Assembly (NCBI GenBank): GCA_002297965.1
Contig: DBLF01000069.1
Location: 90,394 to 112,718, forward strand
DNA: 22,325 nucleotides
Origin: Candidatus Segatella papionis
Lineage (GTDB): Bacteria > Bacteroidota > Bacteroidia > Bacteroidales > Bacteroidaceae
Reading direction: 5' to 3'
The position numbers and the translations under genes were made by a program. This document shows, one piece after another, positions 13,818-21,005 of the stretch. Under the pieces are notes generated by a model. The model made no database searches, was not told the DNA's origin, and saw nothing but the letters and a program-made list of their open reading frames with translations. Within the stretch, counting starts at the first letter, position 1. Each line of letters starts with the position of its first letter.

Positions 13818-15329
13818 TTAAATCCCGAATTTCTTCAGCTTGTTGTAGAGCGTCTTGCGGTCGATGGCTAGCAGTTGGGCGGCCTTGCTCTTGTTGCCTC
13901 CAGCGGCTCTGAGGGCAGCCTCGATGCGCTGCTGTTCCGTCTGCTCATCGCGTAGGGTGGTAGGGGCTTGCGGCTGGATTTGCGTCTGCGTCATGCTCAT
14001 CTCCAGTTCCCTTACTCCGATGTAGCGACCTTGGGCTAGCAGGGTGGCGCGCTTCATCACATTGTTCAGCTCCCTGAGGTTGCCCGGCCATGAGTAGGCG
14101 GCGATGCGCTCCTTCGCCTTGTCGTCGAGACCTTCCACGTGGCGGTTCAGTTCCTTGTTGGCGTACTTGATGAATAGCTCGGCGAAGAGGAAGAGGTCCA
14201 TGCCACGTTCTTTCAGCATCGGCATGTAGATGGTGAACTCGTTGATGCGGTGGTAGAGGTCTTCACGAAATTGCCCCTCAGCCACACGCTGGGCGAGGTT
14301 CTCGTTGGTGGCGCACACCAGTCGGATGTCGATGTCGATTTCCTTGTTGCTGCCCAATGGGCGAATCTTGCGCTCCTGCAAGGCACGCAACAGCTGAACC
14401 TGCACGTCGTAGCTCAGGTTTCCCATCTCGTCGAGGAAGAGCGTTCCGCCGTTCGCCATCTCGAAGGCTCCCTTCTTGTCTTGCTCGGCTCCCGTGAAGG
14501 CTCCCTTGGCGTAGCCGAAGAACTCGGATGCAGCCACGTCTCTAGGGATGGCTCCACAGTCGATGGCGAAGAAAGGCTTGTCGGCTCTAGGACTTAGTTC
14601 GTGGATGCGATGCGCCACGTATTCCTTGCCCGTTCCGCTGGCACCCAGAATGAGCACCGACATCGGGGTGGGTGCTACCAGAGACACGAAGCTGTATAGT
14701 TTCTTCGAAGCCTCGCTCTCGCCCTCAATATATTTGGGAGCTTCGTCAGAGGTTTCGGAAGAAGCTCCCTTGAATTTAGAGGAAGAAGCTCCCTTTGAAT
14801 TAGAGGAAGAAGCTCCCTCAGAATTAGAGGAAGAAGCGTCGTTGGAAGTCAAAGCTCCATTATTCCCGATTCCATTGTTCCCGATTCCTTGGTTCTCAGC
14901 TCTCTCCGTTTCCTCCTTTCCCTTCCTGATGGCTTCCTTGATTTTTTCCAGCAGAATCTCGGGGTGGAAAGGCTTCGCCACGTAATCCGTGGCACCCGAC
15001 TTCATGGCGAGTACCACGTTTTGAATCTCGGCGTAACTGGTCATCACGATGAAAGGCACGCCGATGCCGTGCTTTCTGAGCCATTGAAGGAGGAAGATGC
15101 CGTCGTGGTCGGGCAGACGGAGGTCGGAGAGCACCAAGTCGAATCCTTTGCCGTCCCCATGTTCGTTGTCCGTTCTCTCAGTCGCACCCTTGTTCCCTTC
15201 CCAGGCGAGCACGGCTGCCTTAATCGAAGTCACTTTCTCCACTTCGAATCCCTTCTTCTTGAGCCATGTCTGAATCATGGTTCCGAAGGCTATGTCGTCT
15301 TCTACTATCAGTATTCTTTCCATATTCAT
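13818..15329 (-). CDS. Sigma-54-dependent response regulator (NtrC/AtoC type)
   Basis: Cytosolic transcription activator of 503 residues. The receiver domain (about 5-135) has DD at 11-12, phospho-acceptor Asp69 and Lys119. It carries an extra low-complexity stretch (46-61) between helix 2 and strand 3. A repeat-rich linker (about 145-200) leads to the AAA+ domain with Walker A GASGTGKE at 229-236, an intact GAFTGA loop at 276-281 that contacts sigma-54, and Walker B GTLFLDE near 295-301. The C terminus (about 465-503) is a Fis-type helix-turn-helix (NKSKAAQLLAIDRKTLYNKL). It starts 26 bases after the upstream 622-residue gene and may share its transcript. The sigma-54 promoter and palindromic sites directly downstream are its probable target, and the hybrid kinase is its probable partner. 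Confidence 0.94.
   Translation of the reverse strand: MNMERILIVEDDIAFGTMIQTWLKKKGFEVEKVTSIKAAVLAWEGNKGATERTDNEHGDGKGFDLVLSDLRLPDHDGIFLLQWLRKHGIGVPFIVMTSYAEIQNVVLAMKSGATDYVAKPFHPEILLEKIKEAIRKGKEETERAENQGIGNNGIGNNGALTSNDASSSNSEGASSSNSKGASSSKFKGASSETSDEAPKYIEGESEASKKLYSFVSLVAPTPMSVLILGASGTGKEYVAHRIHELSPRADKPFFAIDCGAIPRDVAASEFFGYAKGAFTGAEQDKKGAFEMANGGTLFLDEMGNLSYDVQVQLLRALQERKIRPLGSNKEIDIDIRLVCATNENLAQRVAEGQFREDLYHRINEFTIYMPMLKERGMDLFLFAELFIKYANKELNRHVEGLDDKAKERIAAYSWPGNLRELNNVMKRATLLAQGRYIGVRELEMSMTQTQIQPQAPTTLRDEQTEQQRIEAALRAAGGNKSKAAQLLAIDRKTLYNKLKKFGI
14761..14838 (-). repeat. In-frame 24-bp tandem repeat in the regulator linker
   Basis: Units start at 14761, 14785 and 14809, each beginning GAAGCTCCCT, with a partial fourth at 14833 and a degraded copy before 14760. 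They encode an eight-residue GASSSNSK-like unit, forming a Ser-rich flexible linker between receiver and AAA+ domains. Confidence 0.9.
14871..14891 (-). repeat. Short in-frame 15-bp repeat in the regulator linker
   Basis: TTCCCGATTCC appears twice with a 15-bp period, encoding GIGNN repeated in the protein (about residues 148-157). It lies directly next to the 24-bp array in the same linker, so two independent expansions sit side by side. Confidence 0.75.
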
Positions 15330-15355
15330 TACAATCTCTATACCTTATTATAATA

Positions 15356-17224
15356 TTATAATAGATAGCCGTATTTCTTCAGTGCTTCCGTCACCTTGCC
15401 CTTGTTGCTCGTCTCCACCAGGAGGATGAAACCCTCGGCCTTCAGCGAGTATTTCCTGATGATGGGGTCGGCGAGGATGATGCGTTGCAACTCCTTGTTG
15501 TCGGCTGGAATCTGGAATAAGGAGTATTTCTTCTGCGGAGCCTTCATCGGCTTGCATCGCTTCTTCAGCTCCTTGAAGAATCCCTCCCAGTTGGCTGGCG
15601 GCTCTGCGCAGATGTACTCCTTGAAGAAGTCTATCTTGCTCGTGATGTCTTGCAGCTTCTCGCATCCGCTGAGGAAGGTGTTGTAGCTCGCCTTGTACAT
15701 CTTCTTCGAGATGGGAGCCGCCATGTTGGAGAGCAGGTTCTCGTAAGGATTGTTCTCCACCAGCGACTTGATGATGAGCCGCTCCTCGTCCAGCTCGAAA
15801 TACTGGATGTCCTTCGCCTTGGTGCGCTTGTATTTCTTCTCGATGCCCAGGGCGTACTTGCCCAGGTTGGTGAGGCGCACGTATTCCAGGGTGTCGAAGT
15901 AGGAGGTGGCATCTTCGGCTGGCTTCTCTTTGTAGGCAACTTCCACAAATCCGAAGGCGGCATAGACGAAGAGCACTGCCTTGAGGAATGGGTAGGTGAA
16001 CTCTCGCAGCATGTCGTCTATGTAGATGGTCTTGTTGTCGAAGTCGTTGTGCAAGACTCCCCTGTCGATGTCTTCCAAATAGAACAGCAGATATCTGCGC
16101 TCGGCATAGATATCCCAGGTGCGGCAGTGTGTCAAGAGCTTCTCCACCGGAATCCATTCATTGGCTTGGAGGTCTTCCAAGCTTTGGTTCAGCTGGATGA
16201 CCAGGGGATTGGCGTAACTGCTCTCGCAGATGTTCTTTCTTAATCCCGAGAAGTGGGGCATGGCGATGGGCAGGAGGTAGTCCTGAATCTTGGCGATGGT
16301 CTCGAAGATGTCTTTCAGCAGGTCTTGTAGCTCCGTGAGGCTGTTGTCGTACCAATCTTCGCAGTAGATGGTGTAGATGTTGAGCACGAAGAGGGCGCAG
16401 AGGTTGCCGAAATACTTGTTGCCATCGTCGAAGAACTCGGGCAGGTTGATGAGCTTCGCTGCCTTTTTCAGCTCGGTGGCAGGAATTTTGCTCCTGCCTA
16501 GGTTGAGCTGACCGCTGTCGAAGAGCGATGACAGAATGGGCAGCACCGTGAAGATGTTGGCCTCGCCGCTGTAGGTCTTGTATTCCTCGGCGTGTGGCAG
16601 CTCTTGGCATTTCTCTATCTGAAACTTTTCGGGAAAGAAGACGTGCATAAACTGTACGTACAGGGTACCATCCTTGAGGCTGAGGTAACTTCCCTTTATT
16701 TCGTGAGCATCCTTGCGACGGATGTCCACCCTGGCCTTTGTGCATTCGAACCAGTCGCTCAGTTTGTCGCACGCAACCTCGTTCTCCCAGAAGTACTTCT
16801 CCTTCTTGACGATGCTAGGCTCGCCCAGAAGCTGGGTGGCTTCCTTATGGTAGATGAAATGGTTGGCGAGTGTCTTTCGGAAGATTTCCTTCGTCGGTTC
16901 TCCCCATTCGTCGAAGAACAGGAAGGCGTTCTTGGGATGCTTCACGATGGTGAGGAAGGCGATGAAATCCTTCTTCAGCTTCTTCTCGCCTGTATATATC
17001 AGTTGGATAGGCTCGGGGGTGTACTTCTTGCCGGCGGGGGTTGTTGCCACGAGGTGATATTTTTTCAGTACATCGCGGAGTCTGTAGGCCTCTTCCTGCA
17101 AGTCTGACAGGTAGTGGTGGTTGAGTTTATCCGCAGCCTTTGTCTTTTCCTTGCCATCGGGCATATATATGATTTTCTCCGGACGCTTGTCGCTCATGTC
17201 AAAGAGTGCTTTTTCTGTTGCCAT
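15356..17224 (-). CDS. Uncharacterised 622-residue protein next to a SNF2 helicase
   Basis: I do not recognise a named family. The protein is large and probably cytosolic, with no signal peptide or convincing membrane segment. It is rich in Lys, Glu and Leu, and mostly alpha-helical by composition. The last 50 residues (containing RIILADPIIRKYSLKAEGFI and KVTEALKKYGYLL) resemble the small alpha/beta 'helicase C-terminal' type module found near XPB-like helicases. That likeness is from pattern only. The start ATG at 17224 follows an A-rich leader immediately after a 19-bp repeat array, downstream of the SNF2 gene on the same strand. The regulator gene begins 26 bases after its stop. Position suggests a working partner of the SNF2 protein. 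Confidence 0.8.
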   Translation of the reverse strand: MATEKALFDMSDKRPEKIIYMPDGKEKTKAADKLNHHYLSDLQEEAYRLRDVLKKYHLVATTPAGKKYTPEPIQLIYTGEKKLKKDFIAFLTIVKHPKNAFLFFDEWGEPTKEIFRKTLANHFIYHKEATQLLGEPSIVKKEKYFWENEVACDKLSDWFECTKARVDIRRKDAHEIKGSYLSLKDGTLYVQFMHVFFPEKFQIEKCQELPHAEEYKTYSGEANIFTVLPILSSLFDSGQLNLGRSKIPATELKKAAKLINLPEFFDDGNKYFGNLCALFVLNIYTIYCEDWYDNSLTELQDLLKDIFETIAKIQDYLLPIAMPHFSGLRKNICESSYANPLVIQLNQSLEDLQANEWIPVEKLLTHCRTWDIYAERRYLLFYLEDIDRGVLHNDFDNKTIYIDDMLREFTYPFLKAVLFVYAAFGFVEVAYKEKPAEDATSYFDTLEYVRLTNLGKYALGIEKKYKRTKAKDIQYFELDEERLIIKSLVENNPYENLLSNMAAPISKKMYKASYNTFLSGCEKLQDITSKIDFFKEYICAEPPANWEGFFKELKKRCKPMKAPQKKYSLFQIPADNKELQRIILADPIIRKYSLKAEGFILLVETSNKGKVTEALKKYGYLL

Positions 17225-17261
17225 TTGTCTTTGATTCTATTTTTTCTTGTTTCCTTGTTGG

Positions 17262-17424
17262 TTCCGAAACTTTCGATTTCTTCTGAGACTTTTCGATTTC
17301 TTCCGAAACTTTCGATTTCTTCCGAAACTTTCGATTTCTTCTGAAACTTTCGATTTCTTCTGAGACTTTTCGATTTCTTCCGAAACTTTCGATTTCTTCT
17401 GAAACTTTCGATTTCTTCCGAAAC
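17262..17424 (-). repeat. 19/20-bp tandem repeat array between the SNF2 gene and its neighbour
   Basis: Eight units of the type TTTCGATTTCTTCCGAAAC start at 17271, 17291, 17310, 17329, 17348, 17368, 17387 and 17406, preceded by a half unit at 17262. Units 1 and 5 are 20 bp (ending TGAGACT) and the rest 19 bp, so the array repeats at a higher level of 77 bp. In several units TTTCG and CGAAA form a small dyad, so the RNA could fold into serial hairpins. It fills most of the 233-base gap 17225-17457. Confidence 0.93.
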
Positions 17425-17457
17425 TTCCTTTTCTGATAGCGTTTCACGTTTTTTCTT

Positions 17458-20283
17458 TTATCCCAGGATGAAGTTGATGTCTTCCTCCGATAGCTGCTTC
17501 GACGATGAGGAGTCGGCTCCTATCAGTCCCTCGAAAAGCTCAGCCTTCTGCTGTTGCAGGAGCTGGATTTTCTCCTCGATGGTCTGCTGCGTGATGAGCG
17601 AGTAGCTCAATACCTTCGCCTTCTGTCCGAAGCGGTGCAGGCGGTTGATGGCTTGCTCCTCGGCTGCCTTGTTCCACCAAGGCTCGAAGATAAACACGGT
17701 GTCGGCGGCGGTGAGGTTCAGTCCCACGCCTCCCGTCTTCAGCGTCATCAGCATCACGCGGCACTCGGGGTCGTTTTGGAATCGCTCCACGATGCTGCGG
17801 CGGTCTCTCGTGGAACCCGTCATGCAGGTGTAGTCGATGCCATTTTGGTCTAGTCGCTCGCTGAGTTGCTCGATGCCTGCGATGAAATTGAAGAACACCA
17901 CTACTTTGTGGCCGTTTGCCACGGCTTCCAGCAGGGTGTCTGCCAGCAGGTCGAGCTTAGGAGACTTGATGTGGCCGTCGCTCAGGCTCTCAGGGATGGA
18001 GGCGATGCGGCGAAGCTCGTTCAGCGCCTGGAACATGATGAACTGCGACTTCTGTATTCCCTCCGTGGCGATGGTTTGCCTTACCTGGTTAAAGTAATAT
18101 TGTCTTCTTCGCTCGTAGAAGTCGTGCTGCTCTGGGCTCATCTCCACGTAGAGCGTCTGCTCGATGCGGTCTGGCAGGTCTTTCAGCACATCTTTCTTCA
18201 GGCGGCGCAGCATGAATGGGAAAATCTTCTTGCGCAGACTCAGCAGCGTGTCCTTGTCGCCATCCTTTTGGATAGGGGCGGCGTAGCGCGTGTTGAAGTC
18301 GTCGAGCGAGCCAAACATCGTAGGGTTGAGAAAACGGAACAGGGAGTAAAGCTCCGAGAGATTGTTCTCCACAGGCGTGCCGCTCAGGGCGAGTCGGTGC
18401 TCGGCGTGGAGCAACAAGGCTGCCTGGGTGGTCTGCGTGTTCATGTTCTTGATGTTCTGGCTCTCGTCTAGGATGGCGTACTGGAAATCCTTCTTGCTGA
18501 ACTCCTTGATGTCGTTTCTCACCATGGCGTAGGTGGTGAGAATCACTTGGCTTTTCATCGCCTCCTTGATGTCTCGGTCGCCGGCGTAGTAAGTATAGAC
18601 GGAGAGTTGCGGAGCGAACTTCTGCAACTCGTTCTGCCAGTTGAAGAGCAGGCTTCGGGGCATCACGATGAGCGTAGGCTTCTTCACCTTCGGATAGATG
18701 AGGGTGAGCACGCCGATGGTCTGCACGGTCTTTCCGAGGCCCATGTCATCGGCGAGGCAACCGCCCAGGTTGTTGTCGTATAGATACTTGATCCACTTGA
18801 TGCCTTCTGCCTGGTAAGGGCGCAGGTGGGCTTGCAGTTTCGGAGTCTTGAGCTTTTCCTCTGCCAGGTGGTTGAATCCCTCATACACCTCGCGGTGGTG
18901 CTTGAACGCCTCGCCCTCCAAGGGACCATTGATGAGGTCTTCGATTTCGGGCAGGTCGAAGAAGGATACTTTCACCTTGCCGTCCTTTCCCTTCTTGTGC
19001 TTGAAGATGCGCTCCAGCCGGCGCATGTAGCCGTCGTCGATGATGGCTCGGTCGCCGTCGCTGAGCTGGATGTATTTCTTAGAGTTGTATTGCGAGAGTA
19101 TTTGCTGCAGGGAGAATTGCTCGTTGTCCACTTCGAGCGTGGCGTCGCCCTCCAGGAAGTCGATGCCCGACGAGAGGCTGATGTTGAGCTTCGGCATCAC
19201 TGGCTTCACCTTGTATTGGCGCAGTTTCTCGGCTCCCACCAGCTGGTAGGTGCGGATGAGCGAAGGCAGGGCGTGGAGCAGGAATGGACCCGCCGTCTCC
19301 TCGGGTATGATGAAGAGGTTGCCCTCGTTATAGACTTCCTTCTTCGCCTCCTTGGTGGGGGCGTAGGTGGTGATTTCCTTCTTCAGCGAGGCGATGGTCT
19401 CGTCCATCGGCAGGTGGGCGAGACGCTTCACCTTGATTTTCTTCTCCAGCGAGAGCGAGGCCACCATGCTGAGGTCGAACAGCTGCACGAAGTCGAGCGG
19501 CAGCCCCTTCACCGACTCCATCAGTCGGAGGAAGAGCGTCTTGTCGGCGTCGATTTTCTCGAAGGAGAGGGATGGGGTAGGGATGATGTCGTTCTCGGAG
19601 AACTCCACGGTGTAGTCCTCATAAACCACCTGCACGTTCTCGATGAACGAGAAGAACACGGAGAGGTATTGCTCTATCATGTCCTCGGCGAATCGGGCGG
19701 CGAAATAGCCCAGCTGCCTGTAGTTGTCGCCGATGGAGGCGATGGGGTAGATGGTGCCGTGCGATAGGGCGAAGCTGTCGGAGAGGAGCGTGAGGTTCAG
19801 ATGGTTGTCCTCATACTTCTTGGCGCCATCGAATTCTTGGTCGTTGTCTTCCGTCGGGATGATGAAATGCGGCTCTATGTTTTTGCCGTATTTCTTCAGT
19901 ACCAGTTGCAGTACGGTGGTGTCTTGGGATACTTGTATGGTGTTTCCCTGCTCATCCACCAGGTTCTTGCATCTGATGATCTGGTAGAGAAGATGAGGGT
20001 TTTGGTTGAGGCTCACGTTGTCCGCCTCGTTGTCGTCCCAGGAGATTTGGAACGCCATTTCTTCCTTGATGGCATCGAGTGCCCGCAAGAGTTGCGAAGT
20101 GTCGCCTGTGTAGTAGTGGAAGTCAGCCTCCACAGGCTTCAGTTTCTTGTCCACCGGGATGACTAGCACGTCGCTTTCTGTGGGTTTCAGCATGAAGAAA
20201 ATCTCCTTTCCCATCATAGTCTTGTTGCCCTTGCTGGCGGCGATGGGAGAGAGTCTCTTGAGTTGCGGAAGGAAATCGTTCAT
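17458..20283 (-). CDS. SNF2-family DEAD/DEAH-box helicase (ATP-dependent DNA translocase)
   Basis: Cytosolic 941-residue protein. The N-terminal 470 residues are a bacterial SNF2-associated region without recognised zinc-finger cysteines. The two-lobe motor then has LRPYQAEGIKWI at 487-498, motif I DDMGLGKT at 512-519, motif II DESQ at 606-609 and motif III SGTP at 634-637. It ends with motifs V-VI, GGVGLNLTAADTV and RLHRFGQ (851-887). All catalytic residues are present. Bacterial members act on DNA-bound proteins such as RNA polymerase or in repair, but the exact role is unknown. DESQ instead of DEAH is normal for this branch. A promoter lies at 20336-20366, and the 622-residue gene follows after the repeat array. 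Confidence 0.95.
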   Translation of the reverse strand: MNDFLPQLKRLSPIAASKGNKTMMGKEIFFMLKPTESDVLVIPVDKKLKPVEADFHYYTGDTSQLLRALDAIKEEMAFQISWDDNEADNVSLNQNPHLLYQIIRCKNLVDEQGNTIQVSQDTTVLQLVLKKYGKNIEPHFIIPTEDNDQEFDGAKKYEDNHLNLTLLSDSFALSHGTIYPIASIGDNYRQLGYFAARFAEDMIEQYLSVFFSFIENVQVVYEDYTVEFSENDIIPTPSLSFEKIDADKTLFLRLMESVKGLPLDFVQLFDLSMVASLSLEKKIKVKRLAHLPMDETIASLKKEITTYAPTKEAKKEVYNEGNLFIIPEETAGPFLLHALPSLIRTYQLVGAEKLRQYKVKPVMPKLNISLSSGIDFLEGDATLEVDNEQFSLQQILSQYNSKKYIQLSDGDRAIIDDGYMRRLERIFKHKKGKDGKVKVSFFDLPEIEDLINGPLEGEAFKHHREVYEGFNHLAEEKLKTPKLQAHLRPYQAEGIKWIKYLYDNNLGGCLADDMGLGKTVQTIGVLTLIYPKVKKPTLIVMPRSLLFNWQNELQKFAPQLSVYTYYAGDRDIKEAMKSQVILTTYAMVRNDIKEFSKKDFQYAILDESQNIKNMNTQTTQAALLLHAEHRLALSGTPVENNLSELYSLFRFLNPTMFGSLDDFNTRYAAPIQKDGDKDTLLSLRKKIFPFMLRRLKKDVLKDLPDRIEQTLYVEMSPEQHDFYERRRQYYFNQVRQTIATEGIQKSQFIMFQALNELRRIASIPESLSDGHIKSPKLDLLADTLLEAVANGHKVVVFFNFIAGIEQLSERLDQNGIDYTCMTGSTRDRRSIVERFQNDPECRVMLMTLKTGGVGLNLTAADTVFIFEPWWNKAAEEQAINRLHRFGQKAKVLSYSLITQQTIEEKIQLLQQQKAELFEGLIGADSSSSKQLSEEDINFILG

Positions 20284-20335
20284 TGTTGTATGCTGTATAT
20301 TCTTTGTTTATTTTTTATCATTATTTATCAGTTTG

Positions 20336-20366
20336 CAAAGATACGCATTTCCTTTGGATTGAGCAA
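20336..20366 (-). promoter_or_regulatory. Bacteroidetes-type promoter for the SNF2 gene
   Basis: Read on the minus strand: TTG at 20366-20364, about 20 bases, TATCTTTG at 20343-20336. The ATG is about 55 bases downstream. The gap 20284-20628 (345 bases) holds this promoter, two hairpins and a plus-strand promoter, and no gene beyond them was seen. Confidence 0.65.
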
Positions 20367-20414
20367 GAAAAAGAAGAAAATGTGGTGTAAAGGGATTTAA
20401 AAAATATAAAAAAA

Positions 20415-20461
20415 GTCCACTCACCCCGAAGATGCTGAATTTCTTTCGGTGGTGAGTGGAC
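20415..20461 (-). terminator. Hairpin with minus-strand T run upstream of the SNF2 promoter
   Basis: GTCCACTCACC at 20415-20425 pairs with GGTGAGTGGAC at 20451-20461. Inside, CCGAA and TTCGG can extend the stem. Read on the minus strand it is followed by TTTTTTTATATTTT, as expected of an intrinsic terminator. It would stop transcription arriving from the right before it enters the SNF2 promoter, although no minus-strand gene is now present between it and azlD. Confidence 0.65.
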
Positions 20462-20474
20462 AGCAAATCATTTT

Positions 20475-20528
20475 CGGTCACGGTCATTTTCCTTAATGAC
20501 CGAAAATGACCGTGACCGTTAATGACCG
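20475..20528. repeat. 17-bp perfect inverted repeat built from TGACCG words
   Basis: CGGTCACGGTCATTTTC at 20475-20491 is perfectly inverted at 20502-20518. The hexamer TGACCG or its complement occurs six times in about 55 bases (last near 20523). It lies between the terminator-like hairpin and the promoter of the broken ATPase gene. It may be an operator cluster, a mobile-element end or a REP-like element. Confidence 0.8.
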
Positions 20529-20568
20529 CCCTATCAAGCTTGCTTGTGAAAATAATCAGAGTTAAAGC

Positions 20569-20599
20569 TTGGCGGATTCAGATAATTGTCGTATATTTG
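20569..20599 (+). promoter_or_regulatory. Bacteroidetes-type promoter for the broken ATPase gene and probably the MBL gene
   Basis: TTG at 20569-20571, about 20 bases, TATATTTG at 20592-20599, followed by CAGCG. It is 30 bases before the ATG at 20629. No other promoter is visible before the MBL gene, so this one may now drive both. Confidence 0.68.
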
Positions 20600-20628
20600 C
20601 AGCGTGATTACGAAAAACTTGGCAGATT

Positions 20629-20892
20629 ATGACAGAGACCATTGATAGAATATTGCCCGTTGGCATCCAGTCTTTCGAGGAGATTCGGAAGAAAGGATTT
20701 CTTTACGTTGACAAGACGGACCTCATTTGGAAACTTGCCAACCAAGGCAAGAAGTACAATTACCTGAGCCGTCCTCGCCGCTTCGGCAAGTCGGTGCTGG
20801 TGGATACGCTCGAAGCCTATTTCCTAGGCAAGAAGGAGCTGTTCGAGGAAATGATGTATTATGGGCGTACCAGGAAACCCATGAATCATTAG
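20629..20892 (+). pseudogene. Truncated AAA-ATPase-like / PD-(D/E)XK family gene, 5' remnant
   Basis: The 87-residue product has the N terminus of the large Bacteroidales AAA-ATPase-like (DUF1703-type) family. ILPVGIQSFEEIRKKGFLYV is followed by VDKTDLIWKLA, the P-loop-like RPRRFGKSVLVDTL and AYFLGKKELFE. Full members are about 500 residues with a C-terminal nuclease-like domain. Similarity here ends after about residue 72, and 15 unrelated residues lead to a stop. The rest of the family sequence is not found downstream, so a deletion rather than a frameshift is likely. The promoter and start remain intact. A functional short protein is possible but unlikely. Confidence 0.75.
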
Positions 20893-20941
20893 AAAATAAT
20901 TAATTCGATAGACAAAAATCGCCCCAGCTGGAGAAAGTGGA

Positions 20942-20977
20942 CGAGATGTTACTAAGAATCGAGATGTTTCTAAGAAT
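20942..20977 (+). repeat. 18-bp tandem duplication upstream of the MBL gene
   Basis: CGAGATGTTACTAAGAAT at 20942-20959 is followed at once by CGAGATGTTTCTAAGAAT at 20960-20977, with one difference. It lies 28 bases before the MBL start codon, in its leader. Confidence 0.85.
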
Positions 20978-21005
20978 AAAAAGATTAGAAATAAGAAAGA
21001 AGAAT

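Noticed and set aside
17262..17424. Possible CRISPR array
   Set aside because: The units are contiguous 19-20 bp repeats with no unique spacers and there are no cas genes.
17199..17447. An 82-codon open frame through the 19-bp repeat array
   Set aside because: The repeat period is not a multiple of three, so the peptide merely cycles through frames. It starts with GTG and overlaps the next gene's start. Kept as a repeat, not a gene.
18826..19767. A 313-codon open frame antisense to the SNF2 gene
   Set aside because: Composition is typical of an antisense shadow (rich in Val, Leu, His, Glu) with no family motif, and the SNF2 frame is certain.
20893..20941. Remaining part of the ATPase gene in another frame
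   Set aside because: None of the forward frames after 20892 continues the family sequence, so a simple frameshift is not supported.
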